This document shows, piece after piece, positions 17,257 through 26,918 of a DNA stretch of 64,000 nt; the stretch's first letter is position 1, and each line of letters opens with the position of its first letter. Under the pieces are notes generated by a model. It ran no database searches and was not told the origin of the DNA. It saw only the letters and a program-made list of their open reading frames with translations. The stretch is from assembly GCF_013344475.1 (NCBI RefSeq), contig NZ_JABUOU010000002.1, positions 1-64,000 of the forward strand, read 5' to 3'. Source of the DNA: Martelella limonii. Its GTDB lineage: Bacteria > Pseudomonadota > Alphaproteobacteria > Rhizobiales > Rhizobiaceae. The position numbers and the translations under genes were made by a program.

Positions 17257-18264
17257 ATGGCCCGCGAAACGCTGAAAACAATCTTCCATCCCTTCGAAAG
17301 CGGTACCATCGCTATGCCCGAAGGCGGGCGCTGCCTGTTCCTGGGCGCTGAGCCCGGCTACCGCGTGCCGGAAGGTTTCCGCGCGGCGATCGAGGCGGTG
17401 CAGCCTTTCCGCCCGGATTTTGTCGGCCTCGAGCGCGCGCGTCAGTCGGTGACCCCGGAGGCGGGCGAGGGGCCTTACGACCTGACACTGATGCTCACCA
17501 CCAAGCATCGCGGCGAGAATGAAAACCGCATCGTCGAGGCGCTGGAAAAGACCGTGCCCGGCGGGTACATCGTGATCGCCGGCACCAAGGAGGAGGGGAT
17601 CCAGTCGCTGAGGAAGCGGCTTGGACATATCTTCTCCGATCTTCAATCCATGCCGAAATATCATGGCGTTGCCGTGTGGTTCACCCGACCCGACGATATT
17701 GCGGAGGCGGCTGCGAAGCTGTCGCATCCCACCGTGGAGATCGACGGCCGGTTCACCACCGTGCCGGGGCTGTTCTCGCATGACCGGATCGACGAGGGAT
17801 CGCGCATTCTGGGCGAACGTCTGCCGGAGGATTTCTCGGGCCTTGCGGCGGATTTCGGCGCGGGCTGGGGCTATCTCTCTGCAATGCTTGCTGAACGCGC
17901 GCCGCGCGCCGAGGGCATCGATCTCTATGAGGCGGATTACCGGGCGCTCGCACGCGCCAAGGTCAATCTCGGCGGCGAAGACGGGCTCTATCGCTATTTC
18001 TGGCACGATCTCGCCGGCGAGAAGGTCAAGAACCGCTACGACCTCATCATCATGAACCCGCCCTTCCACATCGGCAAGGCGACCGAGGCGTCGCTCGGCA
18101 AGGCGCTGGTGAAGGCGGCCTGCGACGCGCTGAAGCCAGGCGGGCGCGTGCTGCTGGTTGCCAATCGCGGGCTGACCTATGAGCCGGTGCTTTCCGAAAA
18201 CTGCAAGGCAAGCGGCGAGGAATACCGCAATGCCCGGTTCAAGATCCTCTGGGGTCGCAAGTGA
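17257..18264 (+). CDS. RsmC/RlmG-like rRNA guanine-N2 methyltransferase
   Basis: The 335-residue protein has two domains: a degenerate N-terminal MTase-like half and a catalytic MTS-type C-terminal half. The SAM-binding motif is AADFGAGWGYLSAML (near 205) and the catalytic motif is MNPPFH (near 266), the NPPY/F signature of base-amino methyltransferases. Size and layout match class I methyltransferases such as RsmC (16S m2G1207) and RlmG. The exact target base is not decided by sequence. It overlaps the downstream VOC gene by 4 nt. Confidence 0.82.
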   Translation: MARETLKTIFHPFESGTIAMPEGGRCLFLGAEPGYRVPEGFRAAIEAVQPFRPDFVGLERARQSVTPEAGEGPYDLTLMLTTKHRGENENRIVEALEKTVPGGYIVIAGTKEEGIQSLRKRLGHIFSDLQSMPKYHGVAVWFTRPDDIAEAAAKLSHPTVEIDGRFTTVPGLFSHDRIDEGSRILGERLPEDFSGLAADFGAGWGYLSAMLAERAPRAEGIDLYEADYRALARAKVNLGGEDGLYRYFWHDLAGEKVKNRYDLIIMNPPFHIGKATEASLGKALVKAACDALKPGGRVLLVANRGLTYEPVLSENCKASGEEYRNARFKILWGRK

Positions 18265-18656
18265 GGTTCAACGCCCTCATTCCCGAACTCGGGGTGAGGG
18301 ACCTCGGGGCAAGCCTCGAATTCTATGTCGGCCTGATCGGCTTTAGGGTCGCCTACGACCGGCCGGAAGAGGGCTTCGCCTTTCTCGAATGCGGACAGGC
18401 GCAACTGATGCTCGATACGATCGGACTGGGGCGCAGCGGTGACGATGCGTCCGGCAGGCTCGGCGGCGGGATCAACTTTCAGCTCGAGGTCGATGACCTC
18501 GATGCGATCATGCGCCGGCTTGAAGACGCCGGGTGGCCGATCGCGCTCGGCCCCGAGACCCGGTGCTACCGGACGCCCGAGGGCGACAGATGCCAGCGCC
18601 AGATCTGGGTGCGTGATCCGGACGGCTATCTGCTGCGCCCGTTTCAGGCCATCTGA
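18261..18656 (+). CDS. VOC-family (glyoxalase/bleomycin-resistance-like) protein
   Basis: The 131-residue protein starts at GTG 18261, overlapping the methyltransferase stop (GTGA). It is one vicinal-oxygen-chelate module pair: LIPELGVRDLGASLEFYVGL, then GFAFLECGQAQLML, and the C-terminal RQIWVRDPDGYLLRPFQ. The DPDGYLLRPFQ end is typical of bleomycin-binding or dioxygenase-like VOC proteins. The substrate is unknown. Co-translation with the methyltransferase is implied by the overlap. Confidence 0.8.
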   Translation: MRFNALIPELGVRDLGASLEFYVGLIGFRVAYDRPEEGFAFLECGQAQLMLDTIGLGRSGDDASGRLGGGINFQLEVDDLDAIMRRLEDAGWPIALGPETRCYRTPEGDRCQRQIWVRDPDGYLLRPFQAI

Positions 18657-18728
18657 GCCTTCGGCACGCATGCGGTGGCCGCTTGGCGGTAAAAGCCTGA
18701 CGGGTAATATTCCAGACGATCCTGGGTT

Positions 18729-19802
18729 GTGATATCGAGCCTTCTTATGAGGTTCGGCAAGCCGCGCAGGAGGGCAGTGCCGGTGCGATGCGTTCTGCAC
18801 ATCGGTACGGAGAAGACGGGCACGACGCTTCTGCAGGAGTGGCTTTATCGCAACCGCGAAGCTTTGCACCGGCAGGGCGTTCATCTCAGCACACGGCTCG
18901 GCAACAAGAACAATTTCTACATCAGCGAATTCTTTCAGAGCGAGATCGATGATTGGGCGCGCGGAGCCGGGCTTTTCACGCTTGCCGACAAGGCGCATTT
19001 CTTCAGGAATTTCGAGGAAGCGATCTCGCAAGAGTTCCGCCGCGCCGCCGCCAGTTATGACGTCCTGCTGATCACGTCCGAATTTCTGCACAGCCGTCTC
19101 TCGCGGCGCGGGGATATTGCGCGGTTGGCGGATTTCCTGTCCGGTTTCTGCACGGAGATCGATGTGATCTGCTATTTCCGCGAGCAGAGCAGCATGGCGA
19201 CGTCCCGCTACACCACAGAGCTTCTGCGCGACTGCATGCTGGAGCTCGACGATTTCCTGCGCGAAGACGCCAGGCCCGCCAACTATTATTATGATTTCAA
19301 AGCCATTGCCGACAACTGGAGCGCAGTCTTCGGCGCTGCGTCCTGTCATTTCAGGATCTATGACCGGGAGCGCTTCATCGGGCGGGATATCCGCACGGAC
19401 TTTCTTGCGGCGCTCGGGGCCGGCGTTGATCCCGAGGCGCTCGACTACAGCGAGGTGCCGTGCAATCCGGCGCTCAAACGCCTTCAGGCTGAAGCCATGC
19501 TCGCCGTCAACCGGGCCATTCCCTACTTCATGCCGGGAACGCTCGAAGTCGACGCGCGCAATCTTAGGCTCAAACGTCAACTTCTCTGCCTCGAGGCTCT
19601 CCGCAAGGGCGTCCTGCGCTCTCCGTCAGCAGGCGACATTGCAGCACGATTTGGTGCGATCAACGAAGCCCTCTTCGATTGCCATTTCGACGGCGCGTAT
19701 CTGTTTGCAGCCGTTGAAAATGAAGATCAGACCGGCATCGATCCGTGCGATGCAGGACTTGTCCGAGAGACCGTCGAGCGGCTTGTCGCGACAGTGCCGT
19801 AA
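18729..19802 (+). CDS. Sulfotransferase-like protein
   Basis: The 357-residue product starts at GTG 18729 (ATG 18747 is also possible). Near residue 22 it carries LHIGTEKTGTTLLQEWLYRN, the 5'-phosphosulfate-binding loop (TGTT) of PAPS-dependent sulfotransferases. A later block, DVLLITSEFLH and IDVICYFREQSSMATSRY, resembles the 3'-phosphate-binding region (R and S on a strand-helix). There is no signal peptide, so it acts in the cytoplasm, probably on surface glycan or lipid precursors. It is alone between convergent genes, so the acceptor cannot be guessed. Confidence 0.68.
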   Translation: MISSLLMRFGKPRRRAVPVRCVLHIGTEKTGTTLLQEWLYRNREALHRQGVHLSTRLGNKNNFYISEFFQSEIDDWARGAGLFTLADKAHFFRNFEEAISQEFRRAAASYDVLLITSEFLHSRLSRRGDIARLADFLSGFCTEIDVICYFREQSSMATSRYTTELLRDCMLELDDFLREDARPANYYYDFKAIADNWSAVFGAASCHFRIYDRERFIGRDIRTDFLAALGAGVDPEALDYSEVPCNPALKRLQAEAMLAVNRAIPYFMPGTLEVDARNLRLKRQLLCLEALRKGVLRSPSAGDIAARFGAINEALFDCHFDGAYLFAAVENEDQTGIDPCDAGLVRETVERLVATVP

Positions 19803-19808
19803 AGCGGC

Positions 19809-20015
19809 CTACTGCTCGCCGAGCTTGATCGACGGATCATAGTCCTTGCCCTCGACCTCCTTGGTCACGGCCTGCCCGCAATAGGTCTTGCCGAGATTGG
19901 GGTCGAACACCAGCGAGGGCGAGCCGTGCAGGGCCCAGCCCTTGTTCAGGGCATCGGTGACGCGATGGCAGAAGGATGAATCATCCGGACCGGTGAGAAA
20001 GCGGTAGAGTTTCAT
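19809..20015 (-). CDS. DUF1737 domain protein
   Basis: The 68-residue protein (MKLYRFLTGPDDSSFCHRVT, then ALNKGWALHGSPSLVFDP) matches the DUF1737 family of short proteins. The function is unknown. Its ATG overlaps the stop of the upstream CoA ester lyase by 4 nt (ATGA), so both are made from one transcript. Confidence 0.85.
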   Translation of the reverse strand: MKLYRFLTGPDDSSFCHRVTDALNKGWALHGSPSLVFDPNLGKTYCGQAVTKEVEGKDYDPSIKLGEQ

Positions 20016-20905
20016 GTGTCTTTTTCCTTGGTTTGAAGCGTGGCGAATTTCAAGAGCAGGGCTTCGGCCTGTTCCAGGTGCAGGCGTTCGACCATGCGGC
20101 CGTTGAGATTGACGACGTTGAGCCTCTCAGCGCCGGGGGCTGAGAAGGCGGCGACAATGGCGCGGGCCTCGGCAAGCGCTGCATCGGAGGGGCCGAAGTG
20201 ATGATTGGCGGGCGCGATCTGGTTCGGGTGGATCAGCATCTTGCCGTCAAAGCCCATGGCGGCACCCTCGGCGCATTCTGCAGCATAGCCCTCGCTGTCG
20301 GCGAAATCATTGTAGACGCCGTCGATGACCTGAATGCCGCCGGCACGGGCGGCAAGCACCGTTTGCATCAGCCACGGGACCAGGTAGATGCGGCCCGCCG
20401 CGGGCGCGACGCCGGTTTCCGAGCGCAGGTCGTTGACGCCGACGATCAGGGCTTCCAGCCTTCCACCGGCCCTGGCGGACGAAAATGCGCCGGCAATGGC
20501 TGCGGCGTTCACAACGCCTTCCGCGGTTTCGATCATCGCCCAGAGCTTCATATCGCCGGCTGCAGCGTCTTGCTCCAGACGCGACACTGCAGTCGAAACG
20601 TGGCCGATCGTGCCGACCTTGGGCAGCACCACGGCATCCGGCCGGCAGGCAATCGCCGCTTCCATGTCTGCGCGCCCGTCTGCGGTGTCGAGCGGATTGA
20701 TTCTGATGGCGGTGATGCCCGCCGGCCGATCATCGGCGTAAAGGCGTATCAGGTTCTCGCGTGCTTCTGCCTTCCGGTCGGGGGCGACGGCGTCTTCGAG
20801 ATCATAGATGATGGCGTCTGCGGCAAGCGATTTCGCCTTTTCCAGCGCCCTTCGGTTGATCGCGGGGACACTCAGCAGTGAACGCCAAAATCTGTTGGCC
20901 GGCAT
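20012..20905 (-). CDS. HpcH/HpaI-type CoA ester lyase (CitE-like)
   Basis: The 297-residue start at ATG 20905 (MPANRFWRSLLSVPA) is chosen because AGGA lies eight bases upstream; the long 21211 extension is non-coding in composition. The protein shows the CitE/malyl-CoA lyase pattern: SLLSVPAINRRALEKA, AIIYDLEDAVAPDRK (metal-binding acidic residues), IRINPLDT, LWAMIETAEGVVN, and GMLIHP-like GKMLIHPNQI. These enzymes cleave or form (3S)-malyl-CoA, citramalyl-CoA or similar thioesters using Mg2+. The exact substrate is not determined. It is co-transcribed with the DUF1737 gene. Confidence 0.85.
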   Translation of the reverse strand: MPANRFWRSLLSVPAINRRALEKAKSLAADAIIYDLEDAVAPDRKAEARENLIRLYADDRPAGITAIRINPLDTADGRADMEAAIACRPDAVVLPKVGTIGHVSTAVSRLEQDAAAGDMKLWAMIETAEGVVNAAAIAGAFSSARAGGRLEALIVGVNDLRSETGVAPAAGRIYLVPWLMQTVLAARAGGIQVIDGVYNDFADSEGYAAECAEGAAMGFDGKMLIHPNQIAPANHHFGPSDAALAEARAIVAAFSAPGAERLNVVNLNGRMVERLHLEQAEALLLKFATLQTKEKDT

Positions 20906-21065
20906 GGACATATTCCTGACAATTTCGGGATTCACTAATTTCAATACTGGCTTGAAACAAGGTGTTCCAGAGTTTTCGTCCGCATTCAATGAGACAAATT
21001 GTTCGGTCCCTCTTGCGAAACCGCCCACGACGCGCCAAGTTATCAGCTGTGAAAGGAAATTGACG

Positions 21066-21305
21066 ATGGAAAACATCCGCTCCGTTTTGATGGCAATTGT
21101 CGGCCTGGCCGCATTGGCCTTCGTGACCGTCTTTGCAGCCTCCATTGGACTTGCGCTGATTGGCGTGCTTGCCGTTGTTACCTGCGCGCGCATGGTGGCG
21201 TTCAAGCTCAATCATGCACCGGTTCCGGTTCGCACCCGTGAGGCGCGCCGCAATGATGGGATGCGCGTTTGGGATGATGGCCGCGGAAAGATCATCGATC
21301 TTTAA
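21066..21305 (+). CDS. Small inner-membrane protein
   Basis: The 79-residue protein starts at ATG 21066, with GAAAGGAAA upstream. One or two hydrophobic segments cover residues 5-45 (VLMAIVGLAALAFVTVFAAS, then GLALIGVLAVVTCARMVAF). A basic tail with RTREARRNDGMRVWDDGRGK follows. No family is recognised. It is followed by a strong terminator, which supports an independent transcript. Confidence 0.65.
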   Translation: MENIRSVLMAIVGLAALAFVTVFAASIGLALIGVLAVVTCARMVAFKLNHAPVPVRTREARRNDGMRVWDDGRGKIIDL

Positions 21306-21336
21306 GCCGGTGCGTCTTTCATCAAGATCGCTCTTC

Positions 21337-21366
21337 AGGCAGCCCTTTCGGCTGCCTTTTGTTTTG
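21337..21366 (+). terminator. Rho-independent terminator
   Basis: AGGCAGCC pairs perfectly with GGCTGCCT around CTTTC, followed by TTTGTTTTG. It closes the small membrane protein gene ahead of leuD. Confidence 0.9.
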
Positions 21367-21463
21367 TCCTTGTCCGTACCAAAAGGTACAGTTTTCCGTT
21401 GAAAGCTGCATCAATCCGCTATAGAGCGTTGGCGAGCTCAAAATTCACGTCGAGGAACTTCCT

Positions 21464-22069
21464 ATGGAAAAATTTGTCAAGCTGACGGGTGTTGCCGCAC
21501 CGCTTCCGGTGGTCAATGTCGACACCGACATGATCATTCCCAAGGATTACCTGAAGACGATCAAGCGCACCGGTCTCGGTTCCGGCCTGTTCGCCGAGGC
21601 GCGCTACAATGAGGACGGTACGGAAAACCCCGATTTCGTTCTGAACAAGCCCGCCTACCGCGACGCCAAGATCCTCGTCGCAGGCGACAATTTCGGCTGC
21701 GGCTCGTCGCGCGAGCATGCGCCGTGGGCACTTGCCGATTTCGGCATCCGCTGCGTGATCTCCACCAGCTTCGCCGACATCTTCTACAACAACTGCTTCA
21801 AGAACGGCATCCTGCCGATCGTCGTGTCGCCGGAAGAGCTGGAAAAGCTGATGGACGATGCTGAGCGCGGTTCGAACGCCGTACTGACCGTCGATCTGGA
21901 AACGCGGGAAATCACCGGCCCCGATGGCGGCAAGATCGCCTTCGAACTCGATGACTTCAAGCGTCACTGCCTGCTGAACGGTCTCGACGATATCTCGCTC
22001 ACGCTTGAGAAGAGCGGCAATATCGCAAGCTATGAAACGAAGCTTGCCGCCGAGCGTCCCTGGGCCTGA
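21464..22069 (+). CDS. leuD: 3-isopropylmalate dehydratase small subunit
   Basis: The 201-residue protein matches LeuD in full: [20 protein letters not shown] at the N terminus, [14 protein letters not shown] near 75 (the swivelling-domain signature), and [12 protein letters not shown]. With LeuC it isomerises 2- to 3-isopropylmalate in leucine synthesis. A GAGGAA ribosome site precedes ATG 21464. leuC is not in the window, as is common in alphaproteobacteria where the leu genes are dispersed. Confidence 0.97.
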   Translation: MEKFVKLTGVAAPLPVVNVDTDMIIPKDYLKTIKRTGLGSGLFAEARYNEDGTENPDFVLNKPAYRDAKILVAGDNFGCGSSREHAPWALADFGIRCVISTSFADIFYNNCFKNGILPIVVSPEELEKLMDDAERGSNAVLTVDLETREITGPDGGKIAFELDDFKRHCLLNGLDDISLTLEKSGNIASYETKLAAERPWA

Positions 22070-22194
22070 GAAGGCTCCGTCCCCGCAGTGGCCTTTGCGC
22101 TGTGCGGACCGTGATGCGATGAATGATTTGATGGCGCTTCACGCCGGTCCGTTGAGAGGCTGGAGTGGGGCGCCTTTCTCTTGCGGGGTAGGCA

Positions 22195-22839
22195 ATGAAG
22201 GATCCGCGTCGCTTCATTCTCGACAATACCGAAATCCTCAGCCCGCCGCATGTGCCGGAGATCCGGCTGAGGCTTGCAAGCGAGGTGCACGACCTGTGGG
22301 TGAAGACCGAAAGCGAGCTTGAGGAAATTGGCGTTCCGCCGCCGTTCTGGGCCTTTGCATGGGCGGGCGGTCAGGGGCTTGCCCGGTTCGTGCTCGATCA
22401 TCCGGAAACGGTCGCCGGCAAACATGTGGTGGATTTCGCCACCGGTTCGGGGCTTGTCGGAATTGCCGCGGCCAAGGCTGGCGCGGCTTCCGTGCTTGCC
22501 GCCGATATCGACCCCTTCGCTGTTATCGCTGCCGCCATCAATGCGGAGCTGAACGGCGTTCCGCTCGCCATCACCCGCGACAACCTGATGAATACTGTCC
22601 CGGATTGCGACGTGCTTCTGGCGGGCGATGTATTCTACGATGCCGAGTGGGCCGGGCTTCTGCTGCCCTGGTTCTCTTTTCTTGCAGCTGGAGGCATCCG
22701 CATCGTGGTGGGCGATCCGGGGCGCGCCTATTGCCCGCGCGACCGGCTGCAGAAGCTTGCCGAATATCAGGTTCCGGTCACCCGCGTGCTGGAGGACAGC
22801 GAGGTCAAGCACACCGTGGTCTGGCAGTTTTCCGGTTGA
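22195..22839 (+). CDS. METTL20/ETFB-lysine methyltransferase-like protein
   Basis: The 214-residue seven-beta-strand methyltransferase has a SAM motif (VVDFATGSGLVGIAAAKAGA), an acidic second motif (VLAADIDPFAV) and a post-II motif (LLAGDVFYDAEW), typical of the lysine methyltransferase group that includes METTL20. An Agrobacterium METTL20 homologue is known to methylate the electron-transfer flavoprotein beta subunit, so ETFB (and perhaps L7/L12) is a reasonable target here. It could still be a different protein methylase. It sits alone between leuD and the sdh operon. Confidence 0.72.
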   Translation: MKDPRRFILDNTEILSPPHVPEIRLRLASEVHDLWVKTESELEEIGVPPPFWAFAWAGGQGLARFVLDHPETVAGKHVVDFATGSGLVGIAAAKAGAASVLAADIDPFAVIAAAINAELNGVPLAITRDNLMNTVPDCDVLLAGDVFYDAEWAGLLLPWFSFLAAGGIRIVVGDPGRAYCPRDRLQKLAEYQVPVTRVLEDSEVKHTVVWQFSG

Positions 22840-23123
22840 GCGCGACTCACTAAACATGAGTTGAATGATCAAGTTAACTGATTGAAATTGCACGCGCCGG
22901 ATGGACTTGTTGACAAAAGCATGCGATTTTCGGCGCCCGACAATCGGTCTTCTTCAATCCAGCCGCCGTCAAACCGATTAAATCGGAGCGGAGGGAGCGA
23001 ATGGACTTGTCGCGGTCGTGCGTGGTGGCTAAACCACCGGGGAACATCGGCAAAATTCGACCATGGGTCGCGCGCTGCCGAACGCACACATGCCGCGTCA
23101 TATGAACGCCCCGTGAGGTTTTG
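22840..23123. promoter_or_regulatory. Upstream region of the sdh operon
   Basis: The 284-bp gap must hold the sdhCDAB promoter. It has a repeated ATGGACTTGT (about 22903 and 23000) and a small hairpin GGTGG-CTAAA-CCACC near 23025. Neither matches a site I can name. No coding frame is convincing. Confidence 0.35.
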
Positions 23124-23516
23124 ATGGCCAATCCGACCAGTAACCGGCCCCTGTCGCCGCATCTTCAAGTTTACCGGTTCATCCCGACCATGGCGATGTC
23201 GATCATTCATCGCATCACCGGCGCTGCGATGTATTTCGGCACCATCCTGCTTGCCGCCTGGCTGGTCTCTGCCGCCATGGGCAAGGATGCCTTTGATTGC
23301 GTCAGCTGGTTCCTCGGTTCCTGGCTCGGTTTGCTGATCCTGTTCGGCTACACCTGGGCGCTGGTCCATCACATGCTCGGCGGTCTGCGTCATTTCGCAT
23401 GGGATCTCGGTCACGGGCTCGACAAGCATTTCACCACGAAAATGGCAATCGCACTGCCTTTCGTTTCGGTCGCCATCACGGTCCTTCTCTGGATCATCGG
23501 TCTTCTGGTCTGGTAA
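23124..23516 (+). CDS. sdhC: Succinate dehydrogenase cytochrome b556 subunit
   Basis: The 130-residue protein has three membrane helices. N-terminal RPLSPHLQVYRF and SIIHRITGAAMYFG (quinone-site region) are followed by LVHHMLGGLRHFAWD, which carries the haem-ligand His. ATG 23124 is preferred over the TTG just before it. It is the first gene of sdhCDAB; sdhD begins 11 bases after its stop. It anchors complex II and binds haem b and ubiquinone with SdhD. Confidence 0.96.
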   Translation: MANPTSNRPLSPHLQVYRFIPTMAMSIIHRITGAAMYFGTILLAAWLVSAAMGKDAFDCVSWFLGSWLGLLILFGYTWALVHHMLGGLRHFAWDLGHGLDKHFTTKMAIALPFVSVAITVLLWIIGLLVW

Positions 23517-23526
23517 GGAGAGCACC

Positions 23527-23907
23527 ATGGATATGCGCACACCGCTGAAAAAGGTTCGCGGCCTCGGTTCCTCCAAGGAGGGCACCCATCATTTCTGGAT
23601 GCAGCGCATGACAGCGGTCGCCCTCGTGCCGCTCTTCATCCTGTTCATCATCTTCGTCATTTCCCATGTCGGCGCCTCGCATGAAGAGATGCTGGCAAGC
23701 CTCGCCAACCCCTTCATCGCCGTTCTGCTGGGGCTGATGGTGATTGCGGGCCTTGTCCACATGCGCATCGGCATGCAGGAAATCATCGAGGATTACATCC
23801 ACGGCGAAGTGCTGAAGCTCTGCGCCCTGATGGCCAATACGTTCTTTACCGTTCTGATCGGCGGACTCTGTCTGTTCGCCATCCTGAAAATCGCGTTTGT
23901 AGGGTGA
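23527..23907 (+). CDS. sdhD: Succinate dehydrogenase membrane anchor subunit
   Basis: The 126-residue protein has three predicted membrane helices. [20 protein letters not shown] at the N terminus and [16 protein letters not shown] in the middle are typical of alphaproteobacterial SdhD. It pairs with SdhC to hold the SdhAB head and form the quinone pocket. It is 7 bases from sdhA, so it belongs to the same operon. Confidence 0.95.
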   Translation: MDMRTPLKKVRGLGSSKEGTHHFWMQRMTAVALVPLFILFIIFVISHVGASHEEMLASLANPFIAVLLGLMVIAGLVHMRIGMQEIIEDYIHGEVLKLCALMANTFFTVLIGGLCLFAILKIAFVG

Positions 23908-23914
23908 CATTCTG

Positions 23915-25756
23915 ATGGCTAATCCTTCTTCTCCCGCCGCCAATGGCAAGGCCTATGAATATGTCGACCACGCCTATGACGTGATCGTCGTCGGCGCCGG
24001 CGGCTCGGGCCTGCGCGCCACGCTCGGCATGGCCGAGCAGGGCTTCAAGACCGCTTGCATCACCAAGGTGTTCCCGACCCGCTCGCACACCGTTGCAGCC
24101 CAGGGCGGCATCGCCGCCTCGCTGCAGAACATGACGCCGGACTCGTGGCAGTGGCATCTCTACGATACCGTCAAGGGCTCCGACTGGCTCGGCGATGTCG
24201 ACGCCATGCAGTATCTCGCCATGGAGGCCCCGCAGGCCGTCTATGAGCTCGAGCATTACGGTGTGCCGTTCTCCCGTAACGAGGAAGGCAAGATCTACCA
24301 GCGCCCGTTCGGCGGCCATATGCAGAATTACGGCGAAGGCCCGCCGGTGCAGCGCACCTGTGCTGCTGCCGACCGTACCGGTCACGCCATCCTGCACACG
24401 CTTTACGGCCAGTCGCTGAAGAACAATGCCGAATTCTTCATCGAGTATTTCGCGATCGACCTGATCATGAGCGATGACGGCGTCTGCACCGGCGTCGTTG
24501 CCTGGAACCTCGATGACGGCACGATCCACCGCTTCTCCGCCAAGATGGTGGTGCTGGCAACCGGCGGTTACGGTCGCGCCTATTTCTCCGCCACCTCCGC
24601 GCATACCTGCACGGGCGACGGCGCCGGCATGATCGCGCGCGCCGGCCTGCCGCTGCAGGACATGGAATTCGTGCAGTTCCACCCGACCGGCATTTACGGC
24701 GCAGGCTGCCTGATCACCGAGGGCGCCCGCGGCGAGGGCGGCTATCTGGTCAACTCCGAGGGCGAGCGCTTCATGGAGCGCTATGCGCCGTCCGCCAAGG
24801 ATCTTGCCTCGCGCGACGTGGTTTCGCGCTGCATGACCATGGAAATCCGCGAAGGCCGCGGCGTGGGCAAGAACAAGGATCACATCTTCCTGCATCTCGA
24901 CCATCTCGATCCGGCCGTGCTGCATGAGCGTCTTCCGGGCATCTCCGAGAGCGCCAAGATCTTCGCCGGCGTCGATGTAACCCGCGAGCCGATCCCGGTC
25001 CTGCCGACCGTCCACTACAATATGGGCGGCATTCCGACGAATTACTTCGGCGAAGTGCTGAACGCCGACAGCGACAACCCGGAACGGCTTTCGCCCGGTC
25101 TGATGGCCGTTGGCGAGGCGGGATGTGCCTCTGTGCACGGCGCCAACCGTCTCGGCTCCAACTCGCTGATCGACCTAGTGGTCTTCGGCCGCGCCGCCGC
25201 GATCCGTGCCGGCCAGGTGATCGACCGCGAGGCGCCGATCCCGGCGCTGAACGTTGCTGCCTGCGACAGGATCATGGCGCGGTTCGACAAGACCCGCCAC
25301 GCCTCGGGTTCGCAGCCGACGGCGGTGCTGCGCGACAAGATGCAGCGCGCCATGCAGGAAGAGGCCGCCGTGTTCCGTACCCAGGAAACGCTGGAGGAAG
25401 GCTGCCGCCGGATTTCGGAAATCTGGAAGGAGCTGCCGGACGTCAAGGTCACCGACCGCTCGATGATCTGGAACTCCGACCTCGTCGAGACGCTGGAGCT
25501 GCAGAACCTGATGGCCTGCGCGATCACCACCGTCTACGGCGCCGAAGCCCGCAAGGAAAGCCGCGGCGCGCATGCCCGCGAGGACTATACGGGTGGCCCG
25601 TTCTCCGGCCGTGACGACGAGAACTGGCGCAAGCACACGCTGGCATGGGTGAGCGAGGAAGGCGACGTCAAGCTCGACTACCGCCCGGTCCACACCGACC
25701 TCATCGCTGATGGCATCGACCTCAAGAAGATCGCGCCCAAGGCGCGCGTCTACTGA
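23915..25756 (+). CDS. sdhA: Succinate dehydrogenase flavoprotein subunit
   Basis: The 613-residue protein is full length. The FAD-binding motif [14 protein letters not shown] lies at 22-35, and H58 in [15 protein letters not shown] is the covalent FAD site. [22 protein letters not shown] and the catalytic Arg region ([13 protein letters not shown]) are intact, as is the C-terminal [16 protein letters not shown]. It oxidises succinate to fumarate on the cytoplasmic side of complex II. Confidence 0.98.
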   Translation: MANPSSPAANGKAYEYVDHAYDVIVVGAGGSGLRATLGMAEQGFKTACITKVFPTRSHTVAAQGGIAASLQNMTPDSWQWHLYDTVKGSDWLGDVDAMQYLAMEAPQAVYELEHYGVPFSRNEEGKIYQRPFGGHMQNYGEGPPVQRTCAAADRTGHAILHTLYGQSLKNNAEFFIEYFAIDLIMSDDGVCTGVVAWNLDDGTIHRFSAKMVVLATGGYGRAYFSATSAHTCTGDGAGMIARAGLPLQDMEFVQFHPTGIYGAGCLITEGARGEGGYLVNSEGERFMERYAPSAKDLASRDVVSRCMTMEIREGRGVGKNKDHIFLHLDHLDPAVLHERLPGISESAKIFAGVDVTREPIPVLPTVHYNMGGIPTNYFGEVLNADSDNPERLSPGLMAVGEAGCASVHGANRLGSNSLIDLVVFGRAAAIRAGQVIDREAPIPALNVAACDRIMARFDKTRHASGSQPTAVLRDKMQRAMQEEAAVFRTQETLEEGCRRISEIWKELPDVKVTDRSMIWNSDLVETLELQNLMACAITTVYGAEARKESRGAHAREDYTGGPFSGRDDENWRKHTLAWVSEEGDVKLDYRPVHTDLIADGIDLKKIAPKARVY

Positions 25757-25772
25757 TCGAGAGGAACAGGAA

Positions 25773-26552
25773 ATGGTTGAATTCACGCTTCCCAAGAACT
25801 CGAAGATCAAGACCGGCAAGACCTGGCCGAAGCCGGAGGGCGCCACCAATCTTCGCGAGTTCAAGATCTATCGCTGGAACCCGGATTCGGGCGAGAACCC
25901 GTCGATCGACACCTATTTCATCGATCTCGATGATTGCGGCCCGATGGTTCTCGATGCGCTTTTGTACATCAAGAACAACATCGACCCGACGCTGACGCTG
26001 CGCCGGTCCTGTCGCGAGGGCATCTGCGGTTCGTGCGCGATGAACATCGACGGCACCAACACGCTTGCCTGCACCAAGGGCATGGACGACATCAAGGGCG
26101 AGGTGAAGATCTACCCGCTGCCGCACATGCCGGTGGTCAAGGATCTGGTGCCGGACCTCAACAACTTCTACGCCCAGCACCGCTCGATCGAACCCTGGCT
26201 TCAGACCGTCTCGCCCACGCCTGCGAAGGAATGGAAGCAGAGCCATGAGGATCGGGTGAAGCTCGACGGTCTTTACGAGTGCATCCTCTGCGCCTGCTGC
26301 TCGACCTCGTGCCCGTCCTACTGGTGGAACGGCGACCGCTATCTCGGTCCGGCCGTGCTGCTGCAGGCCTATCGCTGGCTGATCGATAGCAGAGACGAGG
26401 CCACCGGCGAGCGGCTCGACAATCTGGAAGATCCCTTCCGGCTCTATCGCTGCCACACCATCATGAACTGCACCCAAGCCTGTCCGAAGGGCCTGAACCC
26501 GGCCAAGGCGATCGCCGGCATCAAGAAGATGATGGTCGAGCGCTCGGTCTGA
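25773..26552 (+). CDS. sdhB: Succinate dehydrogenase iron-sulfur subunit
   Basis: The 259-residue protein starts at ATG 25773 after GAGGAACAGGAA. The [2Fe-2S] cluster ligands are C80, C85, C88 and C100 ([14 protein letters not shown]). The C-terminal ferredoxin part has [16 protein letters not shown] and CTQACPKG for the [4Fe-4S] and [3Fe-4S] clusters. It passes electrons from SdhA to the quinone site. It is the last gene of the sdh operon. Confidence 0.98.
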   Translation: MVEFTLPKNSKIKTGKTWPKPEGATNLREFKIYRWNPDSGENPSIDTYFIDLDDCGPMVLDALLYIKNNIDPTLTLRRSCREGICGSCAMNIDGTNTLACTKGMDDIKGEVKIYPLPHMPVVKDLVPDLNNFYAQHRSIEPWLQTVSPTPAKEWKQSHEDRVKLDGLYECILCACCSTSCPSYWWNGDRYLGPAVLLQAYRWLIDSRDEATGERLDNLEDPFRLYRCHTIMNCTQACPKGLNPAKAIAGIKKMMVERSV

Positions 26553-26563
26553 TCTCTGTTTTC

Positions 26564-26593
26564 GTCCGCCGCTGGTGAGAGCCGGCGGCGGAC
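26564..26593 (+). terminator. Stable hairpin after sdhB
   Basis: GTCCGCCGCTGG pairs with CCGGCGGCGGAC (12 bp, one G-T) around TGAGAG. The T-run after it is weak (GCCTGTTT), so it may terminate imperfectly or protect the sdh mRNA 3' end. It is also just downstream of the convergent lipoprotein gene. Confidence 0.6.
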
Positions 26594-26612
26594 GCCTGTT
26601 TATCTTCCGCCA

Positions 26613-26918
26613 TCACATTTGCAGGCATCTTTTGGCGTCCTTGGGACGCGGCCGGCCTGCTTCGAGATCGCTGAGCTTGGGGTTGTCGAACGGGTTGTAG
26701 GTATCATTGTCGCCGACCGCTATCGTGGCAGCCATTCTGCAGAAATACGTGTTCTCGCCGTTGGTGACCTCCCATCCCGGCAGGCCCGCCTTGTTCTTCA
26801 TGAGCTTGCTGGTCTTGTAGTTCTGGGCAACCAGGTCCTCATAGTCCGCGCCACGCGTGGTGCAGGATGCGGTCGCGAGCGGCAGGATCAACAGGCTCAG
26901 GATAAGGGTTCTCTGCAT
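26613..26918 (-). CDS. Small lipoprotein of unknown function
   Basis: The 101-residue start at ATG 26918 gives MQRTLILSLLILPLATASC, a lipoprotein signal with lipobox ATASC, so the mature N terminus is a lipidated Cys near residue 19. The mature part has two more Cys and the motif PGWEVTNGENTYFCRM. The upstream extension to 27008 lacks a ribosome site. It is convergent with sdhB and divergent from the Omp19-like gene. No named family is recognised. Confidence 0.75.
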   Translation of the reverse strand: MQRTLILSLLILPLATASCTTRGADYEDLVAQNYKTSKLMKNKAGLPGWEVTNGENTYFCRMAATIAVGDNDTYNPFDNPKLSDLEAGRPRPKDAKRCLQM

